Shown: positions 24,937 to 34,373 of the stretch, piece after piece
How the letters are laid out: the number at the start of each line of letters is the position of its first letter
Position numbering within the stretch: position 1 is the first letter of the stretch
Assembly (NCBI GenBank): GCA_002103105.1
Contig: DAAY01000007.1
Span: 124,001 to 188,000 of the forward strand
Direction of reading: 5' to 3'
DNA length: 64,000 nucleotides
DNA from: Candidatus Gastranaerophilales bacterium HUM_1
GTDB lineage: Bacteria > Cyanobacteriota > Vampirovibrionia > Gastranaerophilales > Gastranaerophilaceae
Made by a program: the position numbers and the translations under genes
Notes under the pieces: model-generated
Databases searched by the model: none
Told to the model about the DNA's origin: nothing
What the model saw: the letters and a program-made list of their open reading frames with translations, nothing else

Positions 24937-25932
24937 CTATCCAACTATAAAATCTTTAACAATATCCAACACTTGCATATTGTAATACGCAACTAATCCA
25001 ACTGCAATTGCAACAACTAACATCACACCAGTTATAAAAGTCACATCACTTTTCTTATCACATCTTTTAGTCAATGTCATCAACCCAAGCCCTGTCACTG
25101 TAATTAACCCAGAAAGAAGAGCTGGAAAGCTAATAATTCCTTTAACATATGCAACGGCTAAAAACACTGATACAAAGCAATTAGACACCATACCCAACAC
25201 AGCAGTTACAATTACTTGAATTGGAGAATTAATCATAAAAAAGTTTGCCAAGGTTTCAGCAGAACCCATTGCATTACTTTGAATTAAACAATAGAAAAAT
25301 GCCAAACAAATAAAAGTAAACATAAACATATTAAAAGTATGTGTAAATGGGTGCATATACCAATATGGAGGATTTTCCACAGTCTGTATTCTATGATGAC
25401 AACAAGCTGGCTCATTCAAATCAGAATTGATTACATTTACATCTTCAAGAAGTTTTTTCTTTCCAGAGGTAATAGCATCAAAAATATCAACAGAATAAGC
25501 AACTACAATACCAACGATAATTTTAATAATTACAATCGGAATAATTACAAAAGCCTTGCTTAAATCCATAAATAATAAAGGAAGAGCATCATCAGAACCC
25601 GCAATTAGAAACGCTAATAAAGTTCCTCTTGTCATCATTCTTCTTGAATAAAAAGTACTTGCTATAACTTGGTATCCGCATTCTGGTACATTTGCAATTG
25701 CAACCCCAAATAATGGGCCTAATTTTTGAATTAATTTTACAAAAATCTCAATATGAGTTAAGAAAAATCTTTCTAATAATTCAATTCCGTAGTACAAAAT
25801 ATACAACCATGGAATAAAGTTGATACTATCAATCAGTGCTAATTTTATATACTGGGGCAAAATCGGACATTGATTGATTAAAAAAGCAGGTACACCTAAA
25901 ATTTCTTTTATATTTTGTAGAATTTGTTCCAT
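24937..25932 (-). CDS. Putative metal/arsenic efflux permease (ArsP_2/DUF2899-like), copy 1
   Basis: 331 residues, paralogue of the downstream gene with the same topology: VPECGYQVIAS and GMVSNCFVSVFL replace the paired Cys turns, and the central loop has EPACCHH. The two genes are probably one transcript and may form a heterodimer. The first-half motif has Glu instead of Gln before Cys, and the second half has Ser instead of Pro, so the two copies have diverged at the putative transport site. Confidence 0.78.
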   Translation of the reverse strand: MEQILQNIKEILGVPAFLINQCPILPQYIKLALIDSINFIPWLYILYYGIELLERFFLTHIEIFVKLIQKLGPLFGVAIANVPECGYQVIASTFYSRRMMTRGTLLAFLIAGSDDALPLLFMDLSKAFVIIPIVIIKIIVGIVVAYSVDIFDAITSGKKKLLEDVNVINSDLNEPACCHHRIQTVENPPYWYMHPFTHTFNMFMFTFICLAFFYCLIQSNAMGSAETLANFFMINSPIQVIVTAVLGMVSNCFVSVFLAVAYVKGIISFPALLSGLITVTGLGLMTLTKRCDKKSDVTFITGVMLVVAIAVGLVAYYNMQVLDIVKDFIVG

Positions 25933-26012
25933 TTATATTTCCTCACACTATTCCAAAATAATCGTAGCATAATCCTCTCAAATGTGTATCAAATAATTGA
26001 ATGAGATTATTA

Positions 26013-26041
26013 TTGCCGATATAAAAATTTTGTCCTATACT
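26013..26041 (+). promoter_or_regulatory. alr promoter, leaderless geometry
   Basis: TTGCCG (26013-26018), a 17-base spacer, TATACT (26036-26041), then only nine bases to the ATG, without any Shine-Dalgarno. Transcription would start within about three bases of the start codon. Confidence 0.65.
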
Positions 26042-26050
26042 AAAATTGCT

Positions 26051-27175
26051 ATGAAAAATACAAGACAAACAAATATAAATATCCACAGAGATGCGTGGGT
26101 CGAAGTTAATATTTCCAATTTAGAAAATAATATTAGAGAGATTAAAAAAAATGTACCCCAAGGAATTAAACTTCTTGGAGTGGTAAAAGCAGATGCATAC
26201 GGACACGGAGCAGTAATGTTAGCCCCAACAATCTTAGCTAGCGGAATTGATATGCTCGGAGTTGCATCAATTGATGAAGGTGTAGATCTTCGTCAAGCAG
26301 GAATCAATTGCGACATTTTAGTTCTTGGTGCGGTGCCAGTATGGGCTGTTGAAAGTGCAGTAAAAAACGATATTACGATTTCAATTTTCTCAGAAGGACA
26401 TATTCAAGCTTGTGAAGAAGCTTACAAAAGAACAGGTATCAAACCAAAAGTTCATATCAAACTTGATACAGGCATGAATAGAATTGGTGTTAGAGCAGAT
26501 GAAGCTATTAACTTTATCAAAAAAGTTCAGTCGTGCGACTTTTTAGAACTCCAAGGAATTTTCACTCACCTTGCAGCAGCAGAAGAATTGGACAAAGCAA
26601 AAGAACAAATTGAAAAATGGAATAGTGTTATTGATAACATTGATACAAAAGGATTGTTATTACATATTCTAAATACCGCAGGAACAATTTGTTATGATGT
26701 TCCAAATTCAAATATGAGAAGAGTTGGAATTGCATTGTACGGTTTATATCCTGATTTCCCTGAAGGGGTAAACTTTAGAATGCCAAAACTTAAGCAACTG
26801 ATTTCACTAAAAGGGAGAATAGTAAATATTCACACCGCAAAAGACGGAGAAGGCATTAGTTATTGCCACACTTATACCGCAAAAGGAGAAAGAACAATTG
26901 CAACTGTTCCCCTAGGTTATGCTGACGGAATTCCAAGACTACTATCAAACAAAATTACAGGACGTCTTAATGGAGTAGAAGTTCCTCAAGTTGGGAACAT
27001 CACTATGGATCAAATGATGTTTGACATAACGGGAGTAAAAGCGACAACAGGAGATGTGATAACCCTTCTTGATGAAGATAAATCAATTGATGAATGGGCA
27101 AAAATTCTTCATACAATTAACTATGAACTTACATGCCGTCTAAAAGTAAGACTTCCAAGAGTTTACACAAGATAA
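26051..27175 (+). CDS. alr: Alanine racemase
   Basis: PLP enzyme making D-alanine for peptidoglycan. 374 residues: PLP-lysine in VVKADAYGHG, second catalytic Tyr in GISYCHTY, C-terminal barrel with QVGNITMDQMM. The start is MKNTRQTNINIHRDAW; an in-frame ATG at 25997 precedes the promoter and is not used by that transcript. Thirteen bases separate it from the dihydrolipoamide dehydrogenase-like gene. Confidence 0.95.
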   Translation: MKNTRQTNINIHRDAWVEVNISNLENNIREIKKNVPQGIKLLGVVKADAYGHGAVMLAPTILASGIDMLGVASIDEGVDLRQAGINCDILVLGAVPVWAVESAVKNDITISIFSEGHIQACEEAYKRTGIKPKVHIKLDTGMNRIGVRADEAINFIKKVQSCDFLELQGIFTHLAAAEELDKAKEQIEKWNSVIDNIDTKGLLLHILNTAGTICYDVPNSNMRRVGIALYGLYPDFPEGVNFRMPKLKQLISLKGRIVNIHTAKDGEGISYCHTYTAKGERTIATVPLGYADGIPRLLSNKITGRLNGVEVPQVGNITMDQMMFDITGVKATTGDVITLLDEDKSIDEWAKILHTINYELTCRLKVRLPRVYTR

Positions 27176-27188
27176 TAAGGATTAACAA

Positions 27189-28424
27189 ATGAACGAATTT
27201 GATTTAGGAATTATCGGAGCGGGTCCAGCTGGATATACAGCCGCATTACACGCTGCATCAACTGACAAAACTGTTGTTCTTTTTGAAAAAGAAAATATCG
27301 GTGGAGTTTGCCTAAACAAAGGATGCATTCCAACAAAAAGTATTCTTCACACATCCGAAATATTCAAATCAATTCAAAAATCTCAAGACTTTGGCATTTC
27401 TGTTGAAAATATCCATCTGGATTATTCAAAAGTAATTGAAAGAAAAAATCAAACCATTGAAAAATTAAGAAAAGGAATTGAGTTAGCTCTTAAAAATTCA
27501 AAAGTTACGGTTGTAAATTGCGATGCAAAAATCACCTCAAAAAATGAAATCATAGATACAAACGGAGAACAATACCACGTAAAACAAATTATTTCTGCAA
27601 TAGGTTCAAAACCTAAAACAGTTAAGGGGTTAGAATTTGACCATAAATTCATTTTATCATCTGATGATATTCTAAACCTTTCAGAATTGCCAAAATCAGT
27701 TTTAATTGTTGGTTCTGGGGCTATCGGAATTGAATGGGCAAGAATTTTTTCAAACTTTGGAGTTGAAACAACAATTGTAGAACTTGCTCCACATTTATTA
27801 CCACTTGCAGATACAGAAGTTTCAAAAAGAGTTGAACGAATTTTCAAAACTAACAAGATTAAAATTTACACAAAAAATTATGTGGAGAAAATTGAAAATA
27901 ATATCGTTACACTCTCATCTGGAGAAACCTTAAATCCAGAGCTAATTCTTGTTGCAATTGGAAGAGAACCAAATTCGCAAGAAAAAATAGACGGAGTTTC
28001 ATATATTGGAGATGAAGCTGGAGAAATCCAACTTGCCCACTACGCAATTAAACAAGCTATTGAAAAGACCGAAAATATTCCATATCGAAAAGATTTAATC
28101 CCATCTGTTGTTTATGGAGAACCAGAAATCGCTTGGGTTGGGAAAAGAGAACAAGATTTAGAAGGAGAAGAATATAAAAAATCTATGGTTCTAATTTCTG
28201 CACTTGGGAAATCGCACTGTGACAATTCAACAGAAGGTTTTATTACGCTTTTAACTCAAGAAGATAAAATTGTTGGAGCTCACATTGTGTCAAAAGAAGC
28301 GTCTTCACTTCTTCAACAGATACTTATTGCTATGCAAAATAACATTACAATTGACCAATTAAAAGAAATTTGTTTTGCTCATCCAACATATTCAGAAGGA
28401 ATTTTTGAAGCTTTATTCAAATAA
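27189..28424 (+). CDS. lpdA: Dihydrolipoamide dehydrogenase-like flavoprotein, internally shortened
   Basis: Pyridine nucleotide-disulphide oxidoreductase: FAD motif GAGPAGYTAALHA, redox disulphide GGVCLNKGCIPTK, NAD motif GSGAIGIEWARIF, and C-terminal active-site His/Glu in CFAHPTYSE. At 411 residues it is about 50 short of the family norm. The missing part includes the segment between AIGREPN and LAHYAIKQA that normally contains the conserved TxxPGIYAIGD FAD-binding strand; here only GVSYIGDEAGEIQ remains. AAGGA precedes the ATG. No 2-oxo acid dehydrogenase genes are nearby. Confidence 0.85.
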   Translation: MNEFDLGIIGAGPAGYTAALHAASTDKTVVLFEKENIGGVCLNKGCIPTKSILHTSEIFKSIQKSQDFGISVENIHLDYSKVIERKNQTIEKLRKGIELALKNSKVTVVNCDAKITSKNEIIDTNGEQYHVKQIISAIGSKPKTVKGLEFDHKFILSSDDILNLSELPKSVLIVGSGAIGIEWARIFSNFGVETTIVELAPHLLPLADTEVSKRVERIFKTNKIKIYTKNYVEKIENNIVTLSSGETLNPELILVAIGREPNSQEKIDGVSYIGDEAGEIQLAHYAIKQAIEKTENIPYRKDLIPSVVYGEPEIAWVGKREQDLEGEEYKKSMVLISALGKSHCDNSTEGFITLLTQEDKIVGAHIVSKEASSLLQQILIAMQNNITIDQLKEICFAHPTYSEGIFEALFK

Positions 28425-28470
28425 AAACAGAACATATCCTTTGAGTTCAACATTATAGAAATGTTTATGT

Positions 28471-28476
28471 TATAAT
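28471..28476 (+). promoter_or_regulatory. -10 element for ndk
   Basis: TATAAT 35 bases before the ndk start, followed by a leader with GAGAGGAG. No clear -35 at 16-18 bases. Confidence 0.4.
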
Positions 28477-28511
28477 ATATCTATAATGTATTTTTTGGAG
28501 AGGAGAAAAAT

Positions 28512-28985
28512 ATGCGAGCAGAAGAAAGAACATTTGTTGCAGTAAAACCTGATGGGGTACAGAGAGGATTAGTTGGAGAAGTTATCAAAAGACTTGAAAC
28601 CAAAGGTTACAAAATTGTTGCAATGAAAATGCTACAAGCAACAGATGCACAAGCAAAAGCACATTACGAAGAACACAAAGACAAACCATTCTTCCCTAGA
28701 CTTATTCAATACCTTCAAAGTGGCCCAATTGTTGCAATGGTAGTACAAGGCTTCAACGCAGTAGCAGGTGTAAGACACTTGATGGGTTCAACAAATCCTG
28801 ATGAAGCAGAAGTTGGAACAATTAGAGCAGATTATGCACAAGTAAAAGAATACAATATCGTTCACGGTTCTGATTCTATTGCTAGTGCTGAAAGAGAAAT
28901 CAAAATTTACTTCAAAGAAGAAGAATTATGTTCAACTTCTAAATCTATGTCAGAACTTGTTATAGAACACTTAGATGCTGAATAA
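28512..28985 (+). CDS. ndk: Nucleoside diphosphate kinase
   Basis: Equilibrates nucleoside triphosphates. 157 residues; catalytic histidine in NIVHGSDSIASAEREI, N-terminal RTFVAVKPDGVQRGLVG, substrate loop RHLMGSTNPDEA. Slightly longer at the C-terminus than the usual 140-150. Shine-Dalgarno GAGGAG seven bases before the ATG. Followed by tgt after 27 bases, probably in one transcript. Confidence 0.97.
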   Translation: MRAEERTFVAVKPDGVQRGLVGEVIKRLETKGYKIVAMKMLQATDAQAKAHYEEHKDKPFFPRLIQYLQSGPIVAMVVQGFNAVAGVRHLMGSTNPDEAEVGTIRADYAQVKEYNIVHGSDSIASAEREIKIYFKEEELCSTSKSMSELVIEHLDAE

Positions 28986-29012
28986 ATATTCCAAAAATTA
29001 GAAAGAAGAATT

Positions 29013-30137
29013 ATGCAAGAAAAAGATTATTTTAGCTATGAATTAATTCACGAAGATGCTCAAACAGGAGCAAGAGCAGGTATTTTAACAACACCACATG
29101 GCAAAATTGAAACACCAATCTTCATGCCTGTTGGAACAAATTCTGCCGTAAAATCCTTGACCTGCGACCAAATTCGAGATACAGGAGCTCAAATAATCTT
29201 AGCAAATTCTTATCATTTATACTTAAGAGCTGGAACAAAAAGAATACGAGATTTTGGCGGAATTCACGGTTGGATGAACTGGGATAAGCCAGTACTTACG
29301 GATTCTGGAGGCTTTCAAGTATTCTCATTATCTCATTTGAGAAAGATTACAGAAGATGGGGTTGAATTCAGAGATCCTAAAGATGGAACAAAACATTTTA
29401 TCTCTCCAGAAGTTTCAATGGAAATTCAACAAGACATTGGAGCAGATATTATGATGGCATTTGATGAATGTGCTCCATACCCTTGCGATTATGAAACAGC
29501 AAAAGCAGCAATGGAAAGAACTCACCGTTGGCTAGAAAGATGTTTCAAAGCAAAAACTAACCCTAAACAAGCTCTATTCCCAATTGTACAAGGAGCTTTC
29601 TTCGATGATTTGAGAAAAGAAAGTGCAAGAGTAATTTCTTCATTTGATGCAGTTGGTTATGCAATCGGAGGTGTAAGCGTTGGAGAACCAACAGATATTA
29701 AAAACCATTTCACAGAATTAACAGCTCCACTTCTTCCAAAATATAAACCAAGATATTTAATGGGAGTTGGAACTCCAGAAGATTTATTAAACGGAATCAA
29801 ATATGGTGTTGATATGTTCGACTGTGTTTTACCGACAAGAAATGCTAGACACGGTTCTTTCTTCACTTGGGATGGAAAAGCTAATATTAAAAACAAGAAA
29901 TACCAAGATGATCACGCACCACTTGTTGAGGGCTGTGATTGTTATGCTTGCAAAAACCATTCAAGAGCATATATCAGACACCTTTGGAGATGTCAAGAAC
30001 AAACGGCATCAACACTTCTATCAATTCATAATATTAAGTTCTTAATCGATTTTGCGAAAAAATGCCGTCAAGCAATTTTAGAAGACAGATATGGCGACTT
30101 TTACGCAGAACATTATGACAGATTGATTAAAGGTTAA
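29013..30137 (+). CDS. tgt: Queuine tRNA-ribosyltransferase
   Basis: Exchanges guanine-34 for preQ1 (bacterial type) in tRNAs for Asp, Asn, His and Tyr. 374 residues: DSGGFQVFSL, the nucleophile region MFDCVLPTRNARHG, and the zinc site CDCYACKNHSRAYIRHL. Shine-Dalgarno AAAGAAG before the ATG. It ends immediately against the convergent prepilin gene, with no bases between the two stop codons. Confidence 0.97.
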   Translation: MQEKDYFSYELIHEDAQTGARAGILTTPHGKIETPIFMPVGTNSAVKSLTCDQIRDTGAQIILANSYHLYLRAGTKRIRDFGGIHGWMNWDKPVLTDSGGFQVFSLSHLRKITEDGVEFRDPKDGTKHFISPEVSMEIQQDIGADIMMAFDECAPYPCDYETAKAAMERTHRWLERCFKAKTNPKQALFPIVQGAFFDDLRKESARVISSFDAVGYAIGGVSVGEPTDIKNHFTELTAPLLPKYKPRYLMGVGTPEDLLNGIKYGVDMFDCVLPTRNARHGSFFTWDGKANIKNKKYQDDHAPLVEGCDCYACKNHSRAYIRHLWRCQEQTASTLLSIHNIKFLIDFAKKCRQAILEDRYGDFYAEHYDRLIKG

Positions 30138-30842
30138 TTATCTTTTACGTTTCCAGACTTCGTCTGAGATTTGCCAACCGTTTTGCATAATATATGATAA
30201 ACACCAATAACCATTGCCATTAAGGCAATTTTGTTCCACTTCACTTCTAGTTTTGTCACTTCCAGCTGGAACTAAACCTTTATCGGTAAAACCCATAATA
30301 TAAATATCTTTTCCAATCCTATTTGGTTTTCTATCACCATTTGCATCAAAATAAAAAATTAACCCTTGATTATCAGTATTTATACCAAAAAGATTTTTCA
30401 TAGCATAGGGAGAGTGACCATCAATATCAAAATATGCACCCTTTGCAATAACAAAAGTAATAATATCATATCCTAAACCATTAGCTGTATCCCAAGGGGA
30501 AAGATTGCCTTGTAAATCCTTTGTTTCTCCTTTTTTATGCCAACACCCAGGGGAGTTGTAACAAGCTTTTTCGGTTTTTAAATATGGTGCCATATAGGTT
30601 TGAAACCATTCCTTCATCCCATCTACGCTTCCATCACGAATCTGCAAGTCAAAATCTACACCGTCAGCTTCTGCTGAACGCATAGTTTGAGCAATAGTTG
30701 CATAAGACGCTTTGATTTGAGATTCCAACTGGCGTTTCCCGATTTTAGAAATTAATGTAGGAATTGTCATTGCTGCAACGACGCCAATAATCCCAAGAGT
30801 TATCAAAACTTCCGCAAGTGTAAATCCTCGTTTAAAAACCAT
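30138..30842 (-). CDS. Type IV prepilin-like (pseudopilin) protein
   Basis: 234 residues. The start is at MVFKRGFTLAEVL, with AGAGGTTGG upstream; an in-frame extension of 21 codons precedes this site and is rejected. Prepilin peptidase site KRG/FTLAEVLITLGIIG with the conserved Glu at +5, then a hydrophobic helix to residue 30 and a globular domain with cysteines (KACYNSPGCWHK; QNCLNGNGYWC) and a DINGDG-like stretch (DANGDRKPN). Secreted, assembled by a pilus or secretion machine; no such machine is in the window apart from the decayed GspE-like protein. Confidence 0.9.
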   Translation of the reverse strand: MVFKRGFTLAEVLITLGIIGVVAAMTIPTLISKIGKRQLESQIKASYATIAQTMRSAEADGVDFDLQIRDGSVDGMKEWFQTYMAPYLKTEKACYNSPGCWHKKGETKDLQGNLSPWDTANGLGYDIITFVIAKGAYFDIDGHSPYAMKNLFGINTDNQGLIFYFDANGDRKPNRIGKDIYIMGFTDKGLVPAGSDKTRSEVEQNCLNGNGYWCLSYIMQNGWQISDEVWKRKR

Positions 30843-30972
30843 TATTCCAACCTCTATTATAATTATTGATAGAGATATTATACCGAATTTCAAATTTATA
30901 GTCAATATATAATACTCTATTTGGATTATTTTAGTTGGTTATAAACATATTATAAGTAGTCATAATAAAGAT

Positions 30973-31191
30973 ATGAGCGAAGAAGAGATTATAAAAAAGA
31001 TTGCATTCAACATTAAAGTTGAAAGGATGAGAAAAAACCTCACTCAATTTCAACTTGCAGAAATGATAGATGTACATGAAAAGTATATTGGGAAGGTCGA
31101 ATCTGGCAAACAAAACTTGACAATAAAAACTCTCATCAAGCTTGCCAATGCACTTGACATCAAACTATCTAAACTTGTAGATATAGAATAA
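30973..31191 (+). CDS. Small Xre-family HTH regulator
   Basis: 72 residues, essentially one Cro/C1-type helix-turn-helix (RMRKNLTQFQLAEMIDVHEKYIGKVESG). No Shine-Dalgarno; a CATAAT hexamer lies exactly six bases before the ATG, so it could be leaderless, though its -35 is poor. Chromosomal single-domain regulator without an obvious partner; the flanking genes run on the opposite strand. Confidence 0.85.
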   Translation: MSEEEIIKKIAFNIKVERMRKNLTQFQLAEMIDVHEKYIGKVESGKQNLTIKTLIKLANALDIKLSKLVDIE

Positions 31192-31193
31192 TC

Positions 31194-31682
31194 TTAACTA
31201 TCTCTATGACCTACTTTTAGCTGATGATCAATATCAGCAGTTCTTTGGTTTGCAGACAAATGACCTTTCAATGCTTGATAACCCATAGCACCAACAGCAC
31301 CTACGACCGCAAAAATCTTTCCAGACTTACTAATATGGTTCAAAGGATGTTTGATTGTTGCAGATAATTTTGGTCCATTTTTCATAAATGCTTTTGGTAA
31401 AGAATTAAACAACCAAGAAGCAGAAAGAACACCAAATCCCGTAACTGTTGCGTATGCAATACCTTTTGCGTAAGCCTGAATTAGCCTATTTGCAGATGCA
31501 AAAAATTTCCAAACTCCAGCAATTCTTTCTCTCATGGATTTACGTGTTTTTGGAGCTTCGGCTTGAAGAATTGAAGAATCTTGATTTTGAACAGTACCTA
31601 ATGTTTGAGGCTTGTTGTTCTGTAAATTTAATTGATTTTCGCTTGCCCTAAAACTAATTGGGCTAAATCCTACCTTCATCAT
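31194..31682 (-). CDS. Hypothetical membrane protein with N-terminal ISFRA motif
   Basis: About 162 residues. AAGGAG lies eight bases before the ATG of MMKVGFSPISFRASENQ. Residues about 65-130 contain two hydrophobic stretches (AYATVTGFGVLSASWLF; IFAVVGAVGAMGYQAL), so it is probably a membrane protein. Family unknown. The N-terminal F-x-A pattern matches other unknown proteins in the window. Confidence 0.65.
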   Translation of the reverse strand: MMKVGFSPISFRASENQLNLQNNKPQTLGTVQNQDSSILQAEAPKTRKSMRERIAGVWKFFASANRLIQAYAKGIAYATVTGFGVLSASWLFNSLPKAFMKNGPKLSATIKHPLNHISKSGKIFAVVGAVGAMGYQALKGHLSANQRTADIDHQLKVGHRDS

Positions 31683-31751
31683 AATATACACTCCTTGCTC
31701 AATTTTTAAAACACTAAAATTAATATTTTTGCTAGCTCTATTTAGAAATCT

Positions 31752-34337
31752 TTACATCCCAAATAAAGAAAGCTGTGGAACAACATCTTCATTATTTACC
31801 ATTTTCTTACGAGTTGCAAGGTTATTTGAAAAATCTCTTTGCATTTTTAACATTAATTCTTCAGATCTTTTTACAACAGAACTAGGCAAACCTGCCATTT
31901 TAGCGACTTGAATACCATAACTTTTGCTCGCACCACCTTGAACAATCTTTCTCAAAAATTCAATCTCTCCATTATTTTCTGAAATTGTAATTCTATAATT
32001 CTTAATTTGCGGATAAGTTTTAGTCATTACATTCAATTCATGATAGTGAGTTGCAAAAATACATCTAGCTCCTATTTTAGTTGCAATATATTCAGCCACA
32101 GACCAAGCTATTGCTACACCGTCATAGGTACTTGTACCACGCCCAATCTCATCTAACAAAATAAAGCTTCTATCTGTTGCAGTGTTCAAAATGAAAGATG
32201 TTTCAATCATTTCCACCATGAATGTTGACTGACCAAGAGTCAAATCATCACTAGCTCCTACTCTCGTGAATACCTTATCAATTGCACCAATTTTCGCAGA
32301 ATCTGCAGGAACCCAAGAACCTATTTGAGCTAAAATTGCAATTAAAGCATTTTGACGCATATAAGTAGATTTACCAGCCATATTTGGACCAGTTAAAATC
32401 ATAAATTGAGTTGCATCAACATTCTTTGAATTTGATTTTAAATCTAAATCATTCGGAACATATTCACCTAACGGTAAAATCTTTTCTAATACGGCATGAC
32501 GACCATTTTTTACAATAAAATCGTCTGATTCATCTATCACAGGACAACAATAATTATTTTCTACCGCAATCTCAGACAATGAAGTCAAAACATCTGCTCT
32601 TGCAATACAATCCGCAATTTCTCTAATTTTTGAAACAAATTCTTTTGAATATTCTCTAAAATCTGTAAATAATTTATATTCAAGTTCTGTTGATTTAAAT
32701 TTTGCAGATAAAACATCATCCTCATGATGTTTCAATTCATCAGTAATAAATCTTTCTGCCCCAGTTAAAGTTTGTTTTCTAACATAACTTTGAGGAACCA
32801 TATTTAAATATGAATTTGTAACTTCTATAAAATACCCAAAAACTTTATTATAGCCGATTTTTAAGTTTTTAATACCTGTACGTTCTTTTTCTTCTTCCTC
32901 AAAATTGCGAAGCCATTCTTCTCCGCCAGTAAGTAAATCTCTGAAATAATCTAATTCACCACTTACACGTTCTTTGATAATTCCACCTTCTTTAAGTAAG
33001 ATTGGAGGATTATCAACAATAGTATTTTCAACGAGTTGAACATAATCAGAAATTTCATCACGATATTCTCTAATCGTTGAGAACATGTCATAATCAAGAC
33101 TTTCTGTAATATCAAGCAATTGAGGAAGCATAGATAACGACAATTTCAAACTAACAAAATCCTTTGGACTTGCAGAACCGTTACTCATCCTTGTTGCAAG
33201 TCTTTGAATATCATAAATCTTTTCCAGAGTTTCAGACAAACTATAACGAGTTTCGCTTTTTGCGACAAGCTCAGACACCGAATTTTGTCTTTCCATAATG
33301 TCAGAAACATTTTTCAATGGCTGACAAATCCAACTCCTCAAAAGCCTTGCACCCATATTGGTTTTAGTCTTGTCTATTGCCCATAATAAAGAACCATATT
33401 TATTCTTTTCTCTTAAAGTTTCAACAAGTTCAAGATTTTTTCTCGTAGAAGCATCCAGAATCATATATTCTGAGAGTTCATATGCTTCAATCCTATCAAA
33501 TTTTGGCATATTGCCTTTTAATGTTTCCCAAACATACGCAAGCAAAGCTCCCGCAGCTCTAAAACCCAACTTATACTTTGAATACCCGAAACTTTCCAAA
33601 CTTTGAGTTTTAAAAACTTGTTTCAAATTATTTTGAGAAAATTCAACATCAAAAACAGATGGAGGAATTTTTGAACAATTATATCTTTTCGTAATTTCTT
33701 CTGGCAAATTTACAACTTCGTCAGGAACAATTTGGAAAGGTTTTATATCCTGTTTTAGACTAGGTGCAACAACCTCAGAAGGATTTAACCTTGCAAGTTC
33801 TGCCATCACAAGATTTAACGATGCTTGAGTAACTTTAAATTCTCCAGTTGAAATGTCAGTATAAGAAAATCCAAACAAATCACTTTTTTCATCTTTATAA
33901 ATGGCACAAATATAATTATTAGAATTTTGATTTAATAAATTACTTTCAGTTAAAGTACCAGCGGTGATAACTCTTGTAACACCACGTTTAACAAGACCTT
34001 TCGCAAACTTTGGATCTTCCAATTGGTCGCAAATTGCAACTTTATAATTCTTCTGCACAAGCTTTTCCAAATACGCATCAGCGGCTTTATAAGGAATACC
34101 CGCAAGAGGAATTCTACCCATTTTTGCACCAGCATCACGACCCGTTAATGTAAGTTCAAGCTCTTTAGACATTATAAGAGCATCTTCAAAAAAAGTTTCG
34201 TAAAAATCGCCAAGTCTATACCATAATAAAATTCCAGGATTTTCCTGTTTAATTTTCAAGTATTGTTGCATTACAGGAGTAGTTTCTTCTGGATTAACAT
34301 CCCAACTATTTATGTGATTGATTTCAGACTTGGTCAT
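31752..34337 (-). CDS. mutS: DNA mismatch repair protein MutS
   Basis: Mismatch recognition ATPase, 861 residues, full length. N-terminal mismatch-binding Phe-x-Glu in RLGDFYETF, connector and lever domains, then the ABC-type ATPase with Walker A GPNMAGKST, DEIGRGTST and THYHEL. The 20 residues before TPVMQQYLKIK match the length seen in other MutS proteins, supporting this start, although no Shine-Dalgarno is present and a TATAAT abuts the ATG. mutL is not in the window. Confidence 0.96.
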   Translation of the reverse strand: MTKSEINHINSWDVNPEETTPVMQQYLKIKQENPGILLWYRLGDFYETFFEDALIMSKELELTLTGRDAGAKMGRIPLAGIPYKAADAYLEKLVQKNYKVAICDQLEDPKFAKGLVKRGVTRVITAGTLTESNLLNQNSNNYICAIYKDEKSDLFGFSYTDISTGEFKVTQASLNLVMAELARLNPSEVVAPSLKQDIKPFQIVPDEVVNLPEEITKRYNCSKIPPSVFDVEFSQNNLKQVFKTQSLESFGYSKYKLGFRAAGALLAYVWETLKGNMPKFDRIEAYELSEYMILDASTRKNLELVETLREKNKYGSLLWAIDKTKTNMGARLLRSWICQPLKNVSDIMERQNSVSELVAKSETRYSLSETLEKIYDIQRLATRMSNGSASPKDFVSLKLSLSMLPQLLDITESLDYDMFSTIREYRDEISDYVQLVENTIVDNPPILLKEGGIIKERVSGELDYFRDLLTGGEEWLRNFEEEEKERTGIKNLKIGYNKVFGYFIEVTNSYLNMVPQSYVRKQTLTGAERFITDELKHHEDDVLSAKFKSTELEYKLFTDFREYSKEFVSKIREIADCIARADVLTSLSEIAVENNYCCPVIDESDDFIVKNGRHAVLEKILPLGEYVPNDLDLKSNSKNVDATQFMILTGPNMAGKSTYMRQNALIAILAQIGSWVPADSAKIGAIDKVFTRVGASDDLTLGQSTFMVEMIETSFILNTATDRSFILLDEIGRGTSTYDGVAIAWSVAEYIATKIGARCIFATHYHELNVMTKTYPQIKNYRITISENNGEIEFLRKIVQGGASKSYGIQVAKMAGLPSSVVKRSEELMLKMQRDFSNNLATRKKMVNNEDVVPQLSLFGM

Positions 34338-34347
34338 ATTATAATAT
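34318..34347. promoter_or_regulatory. Palindromic -10 region between mutS and the divergent gene
   Basis: ATATTATAATAT (34336-34347) is a perfect palindrome, so it presents a -10 on both strands. Plus strand: TTGATT (34318-34323), 16 bases, TATAAT (34340-34345), then AAAGG and the ATG at 34374. Minus strand: TATAAT runs straight into the mutS ATG, which does not fit a normal start there. Confidence 0.5.
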
Positions 34348-34373
34348 TCATATAAAAATGAAAGGATTTCAAC

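Noticed and set aside
25997..26050. Upstream ATG of the alanine racemase frame
   Set aside because: It lies before the -35/-10 pair, lacks a ribosome site, and adds residues absent from the family.
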